DNA from: Paraliobacillus zengyii
GTDB lineage: Bacteria; Bacillota; Bacilli; Bacillales; Amphibacillaceae
Direction: 5' to 3'
DNA length: 64,000 nt
NCBI RefSeq assembly: GCF_003268595.1
Contig: NZ_CP029797.1
Span: 1,323,501-1,387,500, forward strand
Part shown: in pieces, positions 1 to 7,360 of the stretch
Layout: each line of letters opens with the position of its first letter
Numbering within the stretch: the stretch's first letter is position 1
Notes under the pieces: model-generated
Told to the model about the DNA's origin: nothing
The model's input: the letters and a program-made list of their open reading frames with translations, nothing else
Databases searched by the model: none
Made by a program: the position numbers and the translations under genes

Positions 1-528
1 GTAAATAACAGATTCAAATACTAAGCCGTGGATGAATATCGTTAATGAATTTGCGCTGTCTTCAATACTTATAAGTTTTTTAATGTACCCTTCTGTATGA
101 AGCATCCTTAATACATCCTTTGCAAAATTAAGGTTTACTTCTCGAGATTTATCCTTCGTCTCGTGGTATTCTGGGTTCATTGTTGCCATTACGGAAAATT
201 TCATCCAAATATCATTTTCCATTCTTTCTTCTTCTGTATTTGCTTGCACAATTTGTTTTATCATGCGAATTGCATTTTCAAACACATCCTGATCCTTCTG
301 CATGACCTTTTGCATTCTTTCCTCAAATCGTTGATAGATAACATCCATTGCGACCATATATATGTCTTTTTGTTTTGGAAAAAAGTATTGAACAGAACCT
401 AAAGAAAGGCCTGCTTCTTTGGCAATTTCACGTGAAGTTGCTTTTTCGAAACCTGAATGGTGAATAATGCGAAACATTGCTTCTACAATTTGATTTTTTC
501 TTTCAGCATGATCTATTTTTTTAGGCAT
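1..528 (-). CDS. TetR-family transcriptional repressor, C-terminus outside the window
   Basis: The minus strand is open from an ATG at 528 to the window edge (176 codons, no stop). An AGGAGT ribosome site lies at 535-540. Residues 1-50 form a typical TetR helix-turn-helix: MPKKIDHAERKNQIVEAMF, then SREIAKEAGLSLGSVQYFFP. The rest is a helical ligand-binding domain. It is divergent from the small exporter gene at 613, and paired palindromes sit in the 84-bp gap, so it most likely represses that gene and itself. Family assignment is firm from the HTH; the ligand is unknown. Confidence 0.9.
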   Translation of the reverse strand, partial: MPKKIDHAERKNQIVEAMFRIIHHSGFEKATSREIAKEAGLSLGSVQYFFPKQKDIYMVAMDVIYQRFEERMQKVMQKDQDVFENAIRMIKQIVQANTEEERMENDIWMKFSVMATMNPEYHETKDKSREVNLNFAKDVLRMLHTEGYIKKLISIEDSANSLTIFIHGLVFESVIY

Positions 529-540
529 AGGATAACTCCT

Positions 541-590
541 TTGATTTTTTAAGTCAGTTGTATTATAATTTTTGTAAGTCAAGTGACTTA
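541..590 (+). promoter_or_regulatory. Sigma-A promoter with two TetR-type operator palindromes
   Basis: TTGATT (541-546), a 17-bp spacer and TATAAT (564-569) form a near-consensus promoter for the exporter gene. TAAGTCA-AG-TGACTTA (575-590) is a perfect 7+2+7 palindrome covering the expected start point. TAAGTCA-GT-TGTATTA (550-565) is a weaker copy 25 bp upstream, inside the spacer. A repressor bound to both would block the promoter. Confidence 0.7.
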
Positions 591-612
591 ATAAAATGAG
601 TGAGGTAATTAT

Positions 613-1089
613 ATGGAAAACCTTTATCTTCAGTTTCTTTTTGTGTTTTTTGTAAGTATGGTTCCTTTTCTTGAAGTATTTCTAACTGTTCCAACGGCAA
701 TCATTGTTTTTAACTTTCCGCCTTTTGTAGCATTAATAGTAGCTATTCTCGGAAATGCGTTTAGTGTCTTTCTATTTATGTTTTTTGGAACTGAAATTAA
801 CAAATTATTTAATAAGATATATAATAAATTTCGAAAGAGCGAAAGTACGCCTAAGAAAATTAACCCTCGAATAAAAAGTACCTTCGATCGATTTGGTGCA
901 ATCGGAGTATGTTTTTTATCTTCTATTTTGTTTAGTAGCCAGTTAGGTGCTGGTGCAATAACAACTCTTGGGGCATCAAGAAGTCAAGTGTTTATTTGGA
1001 CAAACGTAGGAGCTAGTGCAGTAGCGGTAGTGATGGCAATATTATCTGTAGTGGCAGAAAAATTAGTTTCATCACTAGTGAATCTATAG
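613..1089 (+). CDS. Small multidrug export family membrane protein
   Basis: A 158-residue very hydrophobic protein with about four membrane segments (roughly 5-30, 36-60, 95-115, 128-150) and a basic cytoplasmic loop at 63-88. Length, the early PFLEVFLTVP motif and the layout resemble the small multi-drug export family (COG2426). The ribosome site GTGAGGT lies just upstream of the ATG. It is the only gene downstream of the TetR-controlled promoter, which fits an inducible exporter. The family name does not prove drug transport; the substrate is unknown. Confidence 0.7.
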   Translation: MENLYLQFLFVFFVSMVPFLEVFLTVPTAIIVFNFPPFVALIVAILGNAFSVFLFMFFGTEINKLFNKIYNKFRKSESTPKKINPRIKSTFDRFGAIGVCFLSSILFSSQLGAGAITTLGASRSQVFIWTNVGASAVAVVMAILSVVAEKLVSSLVNL

Positions 1090-1200
1090 TGAATTATAAA
1101 AGAAAAGTAGAGTTGAAACAAGCTTAATCCTATAATTAGGTTTGGCATGTTCCAATTTGTAGAAAGTCAATCTTGTTTGAAAAACAACTACCTTTATTGG

Positions 1201-1224
1201 TTTCACTAGCTCGAATTAGTGAAA
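1201..1224. repeat. Short inverted repeat downstream of the exporter gene
   Basis: TTTCACTA and TAGTGAAA (8-bp arms) flank an 8-nt loop. No T-run follows, so it is a weak terminator candidate at best for the exporter transcript. The rest of 1090-1260 shows nothing recognisable. Confidence 0.3.
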
Positions 1225-1260
1225 GATTCAGGATTTGATAACGTGTTGAGCAGTGCATTA

Positions 1261-1287
1261 AAAGACCTCGATATGAGGCCTTTTTAT
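1261..1287 (-). terminator. Intrinsic terminator after the XRE gene
   Basis: A 7-bp stem with one mismatch (1264-1270 with 1276-1282) and a 5-nt loop. On the minus strand it is followed by TTTT. It sits directly behind the stop of the XRE gene. The T-run on the other side means it could also stop plus-strand transcripts. Confidence 0.6.
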
Positions 1288-1490
1288 CACTTTCTAATAG
1301 AATTACTTATGAAAAGTTGATCTACTGAGGTGTCCAATACAGAGGCTAATTCAAACGCTAATTGTAACGTAGGGTCATATTTATCATTCTCAATTGCATT
1401 TATTGTTTGTCTGGATACTTTACAATGTTTAGCCAGTTCTTCCTGTGATAATTTAGCTGATTTTCTTAATTGCTTAATGTTATTTTTCAT
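1287..1490 (-). CDS. Small XRE/Cro-family HTH regulator
   Basis: A 67-residue protein that is essentially one HTH_3 domain. LSQEELAKHCKVSRQTINAI (residues 14-33) is the recognition region, followed by the usual NDKYDP turn. It starts one base after the upstream membrane-protein gene ends, so the two are co-transcribed and probably translationally coupled. In this class the regulator commonly represses its own operon; the 22-bp inverted repeat around the operon promoter is the obvious target. No effector domain is present. Confidence 0.88.
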   Translation of the reverse strand: MKNNIKQLRKSAKLSQEELAKHCKVSRQTINAIENDKYDPTLQLAFELASVLDTSVDQLFISNSIRK

Positions 1491-1793
1491 TTAATCACCA
1501 TATTTTTTTCTGTAAAAAATTAATGTTGCCAGATATATAATGGAAATCACTGTCAGCAGAACTATCGGCGAATTTACATTACTATTATCAGAAGTGTTCC
1601 CTTGAATAGTTAGATAAATTGACTCTCCAACTTCTAAAAGTAACATACCTATAACTACGATAAATGCATATGATTGAGCCTTCGTCTTGATAAAATTCCT
1701 TCTTTCATCACCCTTTTGAGAAAATGGTGCAATAAAAATCAAAATTCCGCAAACTAATAATATGACAGAATACACAATTTTAACCCAATCCAT
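1491..1793 (-). CDS. Three-segment membrane protein paired with XRE regulator
   Basis: A 100-residue protein with hydrophobic segments near 6-23, 42-62 and 76-94 and short charged loops (QKGDERRNF, FYRKKYGD tail). A GAGGAGGA ribosome site precedes the ATG at 7-nt spacing. It is first in a two-gene operon with a minimal XRE regulator, an arrangement common in Firmicutes, where the partner is often a small DUF membrane protein. I do not recognise the exact family. It could sense a membrane signal for the regulator, but nothing in the sequence proves that. Confidence 0.65.
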   Translation of the reverse strand: MDWVKIVYSVILLVCGILIFIAPFSQKGDERRNFIKTKAQSYAFIVVIGMLLLEVGESIYLTIQGNTSDNSNVNSPIVLLTVISIIYLATLIFYRKKYGD

Positions 1794-1813
1794 TTTTGCT
1801 TCCTCCTCGTTAA

Positions 1814-1881
1814 AATGTAAAAAGTATTTGACATTTATTATTATAGCAACAGAATTAGTAATGTCAAATACTTTTTACATT
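1814..1881 (-). promoter_or_regulatory. Promoter framed by a perfect 22-bp inverted repeat
   Basis: Bases 1814-1835 and 1860-1881 are exact reverse complements (22 bp each, 24-bp gap). On the minus strand the outer arm holds TTGACA (1862-1867), the gap holds TATAAT (1840-1845, 16-bp spacer), and the second arm lies just after the start point. This is the promoter of the membrane-protein/XRE operon with operator sites on both sides of its -10. Confidence 0.75.
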
Positions 1882-2024
1882 ATTTAATTATAATTAAAAC
1901 AACAATCTTTTAGAAAACAGTCAAATCACAAAAGAACTGGATGAATTAGTGGAAGTTTTATAAAATCGAGAAAGTAAAATGGAAAATAATTTAATAGAAA
2001 GCATATGTTTTAAATTAAATTGAA

Positions 2025-2155
2025 TATGGTATTATTGTTGGGAAACCCACCTTATATGAAAAAAGGTTACCAATGTACTCTCTATTTCAGGGAAGCCATT
2101 TGGGTTACATTTGGATAAAAGTAAATTTAATTCATCTTAGACCTGCGGTAATAAT
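2025..2155 (+). promoter_or_regulatory. Extended -10 promoter and leader of the hydrolase gene
   Basis: TGG-TATTAT (2027-2035) is a plausible extended -10. The resulting leader of about 110 nt contains short complementary segments (AACCCA near 2043 and TGGGTT near 2101). No strong ribosome site precedes the GTG at 2156. No known riboswitch pattern is recognised; 1882-2024 shows nothing else. Confidence 0.3.
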
Positions 2156-2980
2156 GTGAAAAAATGGGAATTAACAAAACAGTTTGATTCTTCTCATGGT
2201 ACGGTTCGTTTTGAAGTGGTTGGGCAAGGTCCTCCATTGGTATTAGTACATGGAACTCCATGGTCATCATTCAACTGGAGACATATTGTTCCGGCATTGA
2301 GTGAATGGTACACAGTTTATTATTATGATTTATTAGGATATGGTCAATCCGAAAAAAAAGAGGATCAGAATGTTTCGTTAGGTATTCAAAATGAAATTTT
2401 AACAGAACTTCTTCAATATTGGGAGTCAGATTCACCAATTATTATCGGTCATGATTTTGGTGGTACGACCGCTTTGCGAACACATTTATTAAATAAAGTT
2501 CATTTCAAAAAAATGATATTAATGGATCCAGTTGCTGTTGGACCATGGGGTTCTTCCTTCTTTTCACATGTTAATAAACATGAAGAGGCATTTAGAGGAG
2601 TTCCTTCATTTATACATAAATCGATAGTATCAACTTATATTCAAGGAGCACTTTACAGTAAAATGAGTGACGAGACAAAAGAGGGGATTACACAATATTG
2701 GTTAGGAGAACATGGTCAGCCTGCATTTTACAGACAGATTGCCCAAGCAAACCAAACTTACACAGATGAAGTGGAAAATCTTTATAATGAAATTAGTATT
2801 CCAACTTTGATATTGTGGGGAGAGAAAGATGAGTGGGTACCCATTGAAAAGGGATATGCTCTACGTGAAAAAATTAGTGAATCCAAATTCAAATCTATTC
2901 CAGATGCAGGTCACTTGATACAAGAGGAAGCTCCCGCTATCGTATTAGGGCATATCATTAAATTTTTAAATGAAACTTGA
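2156..2980 (+). CDS. Alpha/beta hydrolase with Asp nucleophile (epoxide hydrolase/dehalogenase-like)
   Basis: A 274-residue soluble alpha/beta hydrolase. HGTP at 32-35 is the oxyanion-hole motif. GHDFGG places the nucleophile at Asp100, not Ser. Asp225 in WGEKDEW and His253 in DAGH complete the triad. An Asp nucleophile is the hallmark of epoxide hydrolases and haloalkane or fluoroacetate dehalogenases, as against esterases. The residue after the nucleophile is Phe, not the Trp of classical haloalkane dehalogenases, which favours an epoxide-hydrolase-like role. The GTG start has a poor ribosome site. The substrate is unknown. Confidence 0.8.
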   Translation: MKKWELTKQFDSSHGTVRFEVVGQGPPLVLVHGTPWSSFNWRHIVPALSEWYTVYYYDLLGYGQSEKKEDQNVSLGIQNEILTELLQYWESDSPIIIGHDFGGTTALRTHLLNKVHFKKMILMDPVAVGPWGSSFFSHVNKHEEAFRGVPSFIHKSIVSTYIQGALYSKMSDETKEGITQYWLGEHGQPAFYRQIAQANQTYTDEVENLYNEISIPTLILWGEKDEWVPIEKGYALREKISESKFKSIPDAGHLIQEEAPAIVLGHIIKFLNET

Positions 2981-2993
2981 TTATGAGTGATAA

Positions 2994-3049
2994 CTTTTAC
3001 TATTATAGTAACATTGTATAAAATTATTCTAACGTAAGAATAGTAAAAG
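2994..3049. repeat. 11-bp inverted repeat after the hydrolase gene
   Basis: CTTTTACTATT (2994-3004) and AATAGTAAAAG (3039-3049) are exact reverse complements with a 34-bp gap. There is no T-run, so it is a poor terminator. Its role is unknown. Confidence 0.4.
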
Positions 3050-3064
3050 CAAAATAGATTCCAA

Positions 3065-3123
3065 TTGACAACAGTTAACTTTAATCATATACTAGCATAG
3101 GCTATTAATGCATGTGCTAGTAT
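3065..3123 (+). promoter_or_regulatory. MarR gene promoter and operator
   Basis: TTGACA (3065-3070), a 17-bp spacer and TATACT (3088-3093) form a strong promoter. Overlapping it, ATACTAGCA (3089-3097) and TGCTAGTAT (3115-3123) are perfect 9-bp inverted arms. The whole 35-bp element matches the one in front of the permease gene at 24 of 35 positions, so it reads as the operator of the MarR protein. Confidence 0.75.
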
Positions 3124-3142
3124 TTAATAGGAGGTTTTAGTA

Positions 3143-3580
3143 ATGCCTTTTGATATAGAGCAAAACTCAATCGGCTTCTTATTATCAAGAACTTTTTATA
3201 CATATCAGAAATATCTAACTAATTTACTTCGAGATTATTCTATAACTCCAGAACAATTTGGCGTAATTCATCAATTAAGGAAACATCCAGGGATATCTCA
3301 AAAAGAATTGGCAGCTTTGCATGGAAAAGATCAAACAAGTATAGGTAAAACGTTAGATCGTTTAGAAAAAAAGGAATTGATAATACGTTCTAAAGATCCA
3401 TCAGATAGAAGAGCTATTAAATTATTTATATCACCAAATGGAGAAGAGATTTATAATACTGTTTCTCCAATGGTACAAGATTTAAATAATCAACTCAATC
3501 AACTTCTAACTGACAACAAGTCAGAACAATTAATAGAATCTCTTAATGAGATATTCAACAATTTATCCAGTTCAAAATGA
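3143..3580 (+). CDS. MarR-family transcriptional regulator
   Basis: A 145-residue winged-helix protein. The HTH segment ISQKELAALHGKDQTSIGKT (about 52-71) and the wing motif DPSDRRA are typical of MarR. A GGAGG ribosome site stands ahead of the ATG. A terminator follows, and the downstream permease gene has its own promoter with a copy of the same operator. The simplest reading is an autoregulated repressor of an efflux function that releases DNA when it binds a small molecule. Confidence 0.9.
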   Translation: MPFDIEQNSIGFLLSRTFYTYQKYLTNLLRDYSITPEQFGVIHQLRKHPGISQKELAALHGKDQTSIGKTLDRLEKKELIIRSKDPSDRRAIKLFISPNGEEIYNTVSPMVQDLNNQLNQLLTDNKSEQLIESLNEIFNNLSSSK

Positions 3581-3593
3581 GCTGGAGTTTTTT
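3567..3593 (+). terminator. Terminator of the MarR gene
   Basis: An 8-bp stem with one G-U pair (3567-3574 with 3578-3585), AAA loop, then AG and a T-run. The stem includes the MarR stop codon. Confidence 0.7.
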
Positions 3594-3599
3594 ACGCTA

Positions 3600-3636
3600 A
3601 ATACATGCATAACCTATTATGTCCTATGCATGTATT
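3600..3636 (+). promoter_or_regulatory. Second MarR operator over the permease promoter
   Basis: AATACATGCATA (3600-3611) and TATGCATGTATT (3625-3636) are exact inverted arms. TATTAT (3615-3620), in the centre, is a plausible -10 with TTTACG (3591-3596) as a weak -35. The layout ATAC..GCATA..CTATTA...C...TGC..GTAT is shared with 3089-3123. Confidence 0.7.
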
Positions 3637-3673
3637 ATTACATCGTATTTTCATTATGAGAGGAATGTTATAA

Positions 3674-4765
3674 ATGGATATTTATTCAACTTTTAAGGAC
3701 TTTTTTAAAATTTTTCAAACAAAACTGGGATTGGTATTTGCTATTGGTCTTCCATTGTTTTTCACCGTTATTTGGATGACAGGTTATGATGGAGCCACGG
3801 AAAGAATTGATCAATTAACAGTTGGGATAGTTAATCAAGAAGGTGCGGATAGTGAGACAATTGCAGAGTCGATTGAGACTTATGTTCCATTTCAAACCGA
3901 ACAATATGCTGACCTAACTAAAGCACAAGAGGAAATGGATGATGGTGAATTAGTTATGATCGTTTCAATTCCTGAAAACTTTATTAATGACGCCAATGAT
4001 GGGAATTCGGAATTAACGTATTATATTAATCAAGCAAATTCAGAAATTGCCTTAGCTATTGCTGAATCATCTGTAGCACAAATAACATCAAGTATTAATG
4101 AAGGTGTATTTACAGATACAGATGACGCAATCGTAAGTACTAATATTGTAAAGACGAACAGCATAAATAATTTTGCAGTGACAATGCTTCCAATGATATT
4201 AGGGTTTGTTACGTATATTGGTGTTATGACGATGAATATACAATTTAACCTCTCATCTATGTTTATCCAAAAGAACCATACAAAATATCAAATATTTTGG
4301 GGAAGACAATTATTGCTACTACTTGTATCAATTTTTGGTTCATTAATTGTTACAAGTGTTGCCATGCTGTTCGCAGATACAGTAGCATCTTTTTGGCAGA
4401 TGTGGGGATTTCATATATTAGTTTATATGGCTAGTATAAGTGTTACACAAATGTCGTTTGCTTTATTTGGTGGTTTGGGCGCATTATTTAATACAGCTTT
4501 AGTTCCCCTGCAACTTATGACAGCAGGTAATATCATCCCAGCTGACATGCTAACAGGCTTTTACCGCCATTTAGGCAACTTTTTACCAGCATCTAATGCG
4601 ATACAAGGTTATATGAGGTTAATTTATAGTGGTGCTTCTATTAGTCCTTTTATTATGAATTTGTTGTTAATCACAGTTGTCACATTTGGCATATCACTTC
4701 TTCGTTTATATTCGAGTGAATTATCATTTAAACAGAAAATCAAAGCTAAACCAGAAACTACTTAA
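3674..4765 (+). CDS. ABC-2 type / YhgE-Pip-like membrane permease
   Basis: A 363-residue protein with one N-terminal membrane segment (about 17-37), a large extracytoplasmic domain (about 40-165) and five or six C-terminal segments (about 167-350). This is the ABC2_membrane_3 or DUF3533/SNG1 layout. No ATPase gene lies next to it, so it may work without one, as YhgE/Pip-like exporters are thought to, or borrow a distant ATPase. Expression appears MarR-controlled. Export of a toxic amphiphile is inferred from context only. Confidence 0.7.
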   Translation: MDIYSTFKDFFKIFQTKLGLVFAIGLPLFFTVIWMTGYDGATERIDQLTVGIVNQEGADSETIAESIETYVPFQTEQYADLTKAQEEMDDGELVMIVSIPENFINDANDGNSELTYYINQANSEIALAIAESSVAQITSSINEGVFTDTDDAIVSTNIVKTNSINNFAVTMLPMILGFVTYIGVMTMNIQFNLSSMFIQKNHTKYQIFWGRQLLLLLVSIFGSLIVTSVAMLFADTVASFWQMWGFHILVYMASISVTQMSFALFGGLGALFNTALVPLQLMTAGNIIPADMLTGFYRHLGNFLPASNAIQGYMRLIYSGASISPFIMNLLLITVVTFGISLLRLYSSELSFKQKIKAKPETT

Positions 4766-4830
4766 AAATTACGCAAAGCAGACTATTTATAGTTAGTTAT
4801 ATGTTTAAAAGCCAAAATATTATTTACGAA

Positions 4831-4877
4831 GGAAGTTGGGGATTTCAATTTATTGAAACTTCTCAATTTCCTTTTTG
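4831..4877 (+). terminator. Strong terminator after the permease gene
   Basis: A long stem (4831-4848 paired with 4853-4871, one bulge, some G-U pairs), a 4-nt loop and T5. Confidence 0.8.
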
Positions 4878-4960
4878 TAGTGTGAAACACTAATTTAACA
4901 TATTTTTACTTTGTGTTATCATAGGTTGTATAGAAAATACGGTGATGAAGGGGTGATCTT

Positions 4961-5488
4961 TTGAAGAAACTTCTGCTATATATGGGGTTAGTCTTAATTT
5001 TACTTGGGTGTACGAATGTAGAGAATGAAGAAGAACAAACACAGCCTGTACTTAGTTTAGAAGAACAAATAGAAGAAGTAATGAATCAACATGATTATCC
5101 ATCGCACACTATCGTAAACTATGAAATTAAAAATGATTTTATTTATGTATTCACAGATACGAACAGTTCATTAAATGTTGCAGTTCTAGAATACTCGACT
5201 GAATCAATAGAGTGGATCATGGATTACAAATCTATCGAGAAGATGTCTATACTAGATCCAGAATACGAAAACATGCCGGTTCTAACTGTTGTAAAAACCG
5301 AAGACGCTAATATAGCTAGTGTTAAAGTATTGGGAGAACCTGCAAAAGGACTTCAATATTCTAAAGAAGTTACCGATGACTACACAATAGATACTAAATA
5401 CTGGATCCACTTCACAGAAATGAAGGAAGAGTATGCTGACTTCGAAAATCAAAACCTTCCTGTTAATTCAATCGAATTTATTGAGTGA
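4961..5488 (+). CDS. Hypothetical lipoprotein
   Basis: A 175-residue protein with a short signal peptide and the lipobox LLGC at 14-17, so it should be lipid-anchored outside the membrane. The start is TTG behind an AAGGGGTGA ribosome site. The mature part is acidic and beta-rich; no catalytic motif or known domain is visible. It is a single gene between two terminators. Function unknown. Confidence 0.65.
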   Translation: MKKLLLYMGLVLILLGCTNVENEEEQTQPVLSLEEQIEEVMNQHDYPSHTIVNYEIKNDFIYVFTDTNSSLNVAVLEYSTESIEWIMDYKSIEKMSILDPEYENMPVLTVVKTEDANIASVKVLGEPAKGLQYSKEVTDDYTIDTKYWIHFTEMKEEYADFENQNLPVNSIEFIE

Positions 5489-5534
5489 AAACTTATAAAG
5501 AAGGCTATTGTGACGAAAAAAGTTAGACTTTTAT

Positions 5535-5562
5535 CGGAGTAGAAAATCTACTTCGTTTTTTT
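5535..5562 (+). terminator. Terminator after the lipoprotein gene
   Basis: CGGAGTAGA and TCTACTTCG (one G-U pair) form the stem, AAA the loop, followed by T7. Confidence 0.85.
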
Positions 5563-5682
5563 ACGCCAACCCCGTCCAAGTCGTAGTACTTATCCTGTTT
5601 CATTCTACTAGGCGTAATTGTTGAATTTAGTTTAGCGATTACAGTATTTTATTAACTATTTAACTATCTAGGGGAGATAATT

Positions 5683-6786
5683 ATGTATACAGATAACATT
5701 TGGAACAGGGTTTTAGATAAATTGAATTTTAAAGACAAAAAGCATGATCACATAACTAAAATTGGTGAAGGTGCCTGGCATTCAGTTTATAAGTTAGACA
5801 GAATAGATAGCGATGATCTTGTCATAAGAATCAAAAAAAAAATAGCTTACGGCGAGTTACAAGAATTTGATGAGAATGAGTTAATTACAGAGTATGAAGC
5901 TACTAAGGCGTATTATGAACAGGCTAATAAAAATCATCAAAACATTTGTCCTACATATTTTAGATATTTTATAGAACCCGACATAGTTTTCACAGCAGAA
6001 ACCTATATGGGAAAGGGACAGGAACTAGCATTGCTGGAACAAACAGATGGCTTTGCTTATGGAAAAAAATTAGGTCAATCTTTTAATCAAATACAAACAA
6101 GTAAGTCAGAAATAAAAGGCTTTGGAAATTTACACTGGAATGGGACGTATCTTAGTGGTGAAAATCAGCAAGAAAGCAATAAAATATGGGAGAATGATAA
6201 TAATCATTATCTTATGGTGTTAGATTCCTTAAATGAATCTAGATTGAGTTTTAATAGGGAAATAGTTAATAGAAAGATAAAAAAATTGATTGGAAACAGA
6301 AGGAATTGCGCTCAAACAATATCATTAGTAAATCGGGATATAACTCCTGAAAACTTAATATTACATTCTGGAAGAGTATCAATAATTGATCCTTCACCAA
6401 AGTTGGATTTTGACTTAAAATTCGCAGCTTATTTTGTTTTTTGCTATCAGTTTCTCTTGCCGTCATATTCCAATGCCCCAAGGTACTTACATAATACATA
6501 TGAAGAGAATAAAGGTATTCTAGGAGAAATTGCTGAAGGTTTTAAACAAGGTTATTTCTATTCTTTCAGTAAGGATGAATATATAGTTCAAGAAAAAAGA
6601 TTAATGGATGAATATATTTTATGGATGTTACTTGAAACATATGAGCATTATGAAATTCTAAATAATACGCAGCCAAGCCATAAAGTGTTACAACAAATGG
6701 GAAGTAAGGAAGTTATTCAAAATAGGCTAGATTTATACTTAAATGAGTTAGAAATATTATGTTCTTCATTTAATTATGACACATAA
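5683..6786 (+). CDS. Aminoglycoside-phosphotransferase-fold kinase (APH-like)
   Basis: A 367-residue cytoplasmic protein with the APH/choline-kinase fold. KIGEGAWHSVYKL (about 26-38) is a glycine-rich loop, followed by the VIRIKKK lysine strand. NRDITPENLI holds the catalytic-loop Asp and Asn, and IIDPSP stands where the metal-binding Asp motif lies. The usual His of HxD is replaced by Asn. A GGGGAG ribosome site stands before the ATG. Ten bases separate it from the Nudix gene, so the two form an operon. The substrate could be a small alcohol or an antibiotic; unknown. Confidence 0.65.
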   Translation: MYTDNIWNRVLDKLNFKDKKHDHITKIGEGAWHSVYKLDRIDSDDLVIRIKKKIAYGELQEFDENELITEYEATKAYYEQANKNHQNICPTYFRYFIEPDIVFTAETYMGKGQELALLEQTDGFAYGKKLGQSFNQIQTSKSEIKGFGNLHWNGTYLSGENQQESNKIWENDNNHYLMVLDSLNESRLSFNREIVNRKIKKLIGNRRNCAQTISLVNRDITPENLILHSGRVSIIDPSPKLDFDLKFAAYFVFCYQFLLPSYSNAPRYLHNTYEENKGILGEIAEGFKQGYFYSFSKDEYIVQEKRLMDEYILWMLLETYEHYEILNNTQPSHKVLQQMGSKEVIQNRLDLYLNELEILCSSFNYDT

Positions 6787-6808
6787 AACTTAAAGGGTGG
6801 ATATTCTT

Positions 6809-7303
6809 ATGCCAATATCGGATTACTATAAAAAACTTCGTGGGAAAGTGGGTACAGAATTAATATTTATGCCAAGCGTTGCGGCAATTATTAGGAATGA
6901 GGATAATGAAATTTTGTTTCAATATCCTAAAGAAAGTGAACACTGGAGTTTACCATCGGGAGCAATCGAACCAGGAGAGACACCTGCGCAAGCACTTATT
7001 CGTGAAGTTTGGGAAGAAACTGGATTGACGGTGAAACCATATAGATTAATAGGTTTATTTGGTGGCGAGGATTTTCGGTTTACCTATCCTCAAGGTGACC
7101 AAGTAGAATATAATGTGTTTGTTTTTGAATGTATAATAATTAGGGGAGAGTTAACGCCAATTGATGGTGAATCTGCTGATCTACGCTTTATTAAGGAAGA
7201 GTGCAAACCGAAACTTGCTTTACCATATCCAGAAAGTATATTTAAATCGTCTCAAGCAACTAGCGTTTATTTTCAATGGAAAGAAAACTGGCTTAATGAA
7301 TGA
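6809..7303 (+). CDS. Nudix hydrolase
   Basis: A 164-residue Nudix-fold pyrophosphatase. The Nudix box begins GAIEPGETPAQAL and continues REVWEETGL, giving the Mg-binding REVWEE helix (about 60-75). I chose ATG 6809 over an in-frame GTG at 6797 because the AAGGGTGG ribosome site (6793-6800) would overlap the GTG. Members hydrolyse nucleoside diphosphates linked to another group; the substrate cannot be read from the sequence. Its close coupling to the APH-like kinase hints at a shared small-molecule route. Confidence 0.88.
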   Translation: MPISDYYKKLRGKVGTELIFMPSVAAIIRNEDNEILFQYPKESEHWSLPSGAIEPGETPAQALIREVWEETGLTVKPYRLIGLFGGEDFRFTYPQGDQVEYNVFVFECIIIRGELTPIDGESADLRFIKEECKPKLALPYPESIFKSSQATSVYFQWKENWLNE

Positions 7304-7309
7304 TGCATC

Positions 7310-7360
7310 GAAGCAGGGGACGGTTCTTTGCTTCGGAAGCAGAGAACCGTCCCCTACTTC
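7310..7360. repeat. Double GGGGACGGTTCT palindromic repeat
   Basis: Two 25-bp units in opposite orientation (7310-7334 and 7336-7360) differ at only two paired positions and would fold into one 25-bp hairpin. Each unit is itself palindromic (GAAGCAG...CTGCTTC) around the core GGGGACGGTTCT. It lies between the convergent Nudix and methyltransferase genes and includes two bases of the latter's stop codon. Related units lie at 9254, 10705 and 17699. No T-run. Confidence 0.8.
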
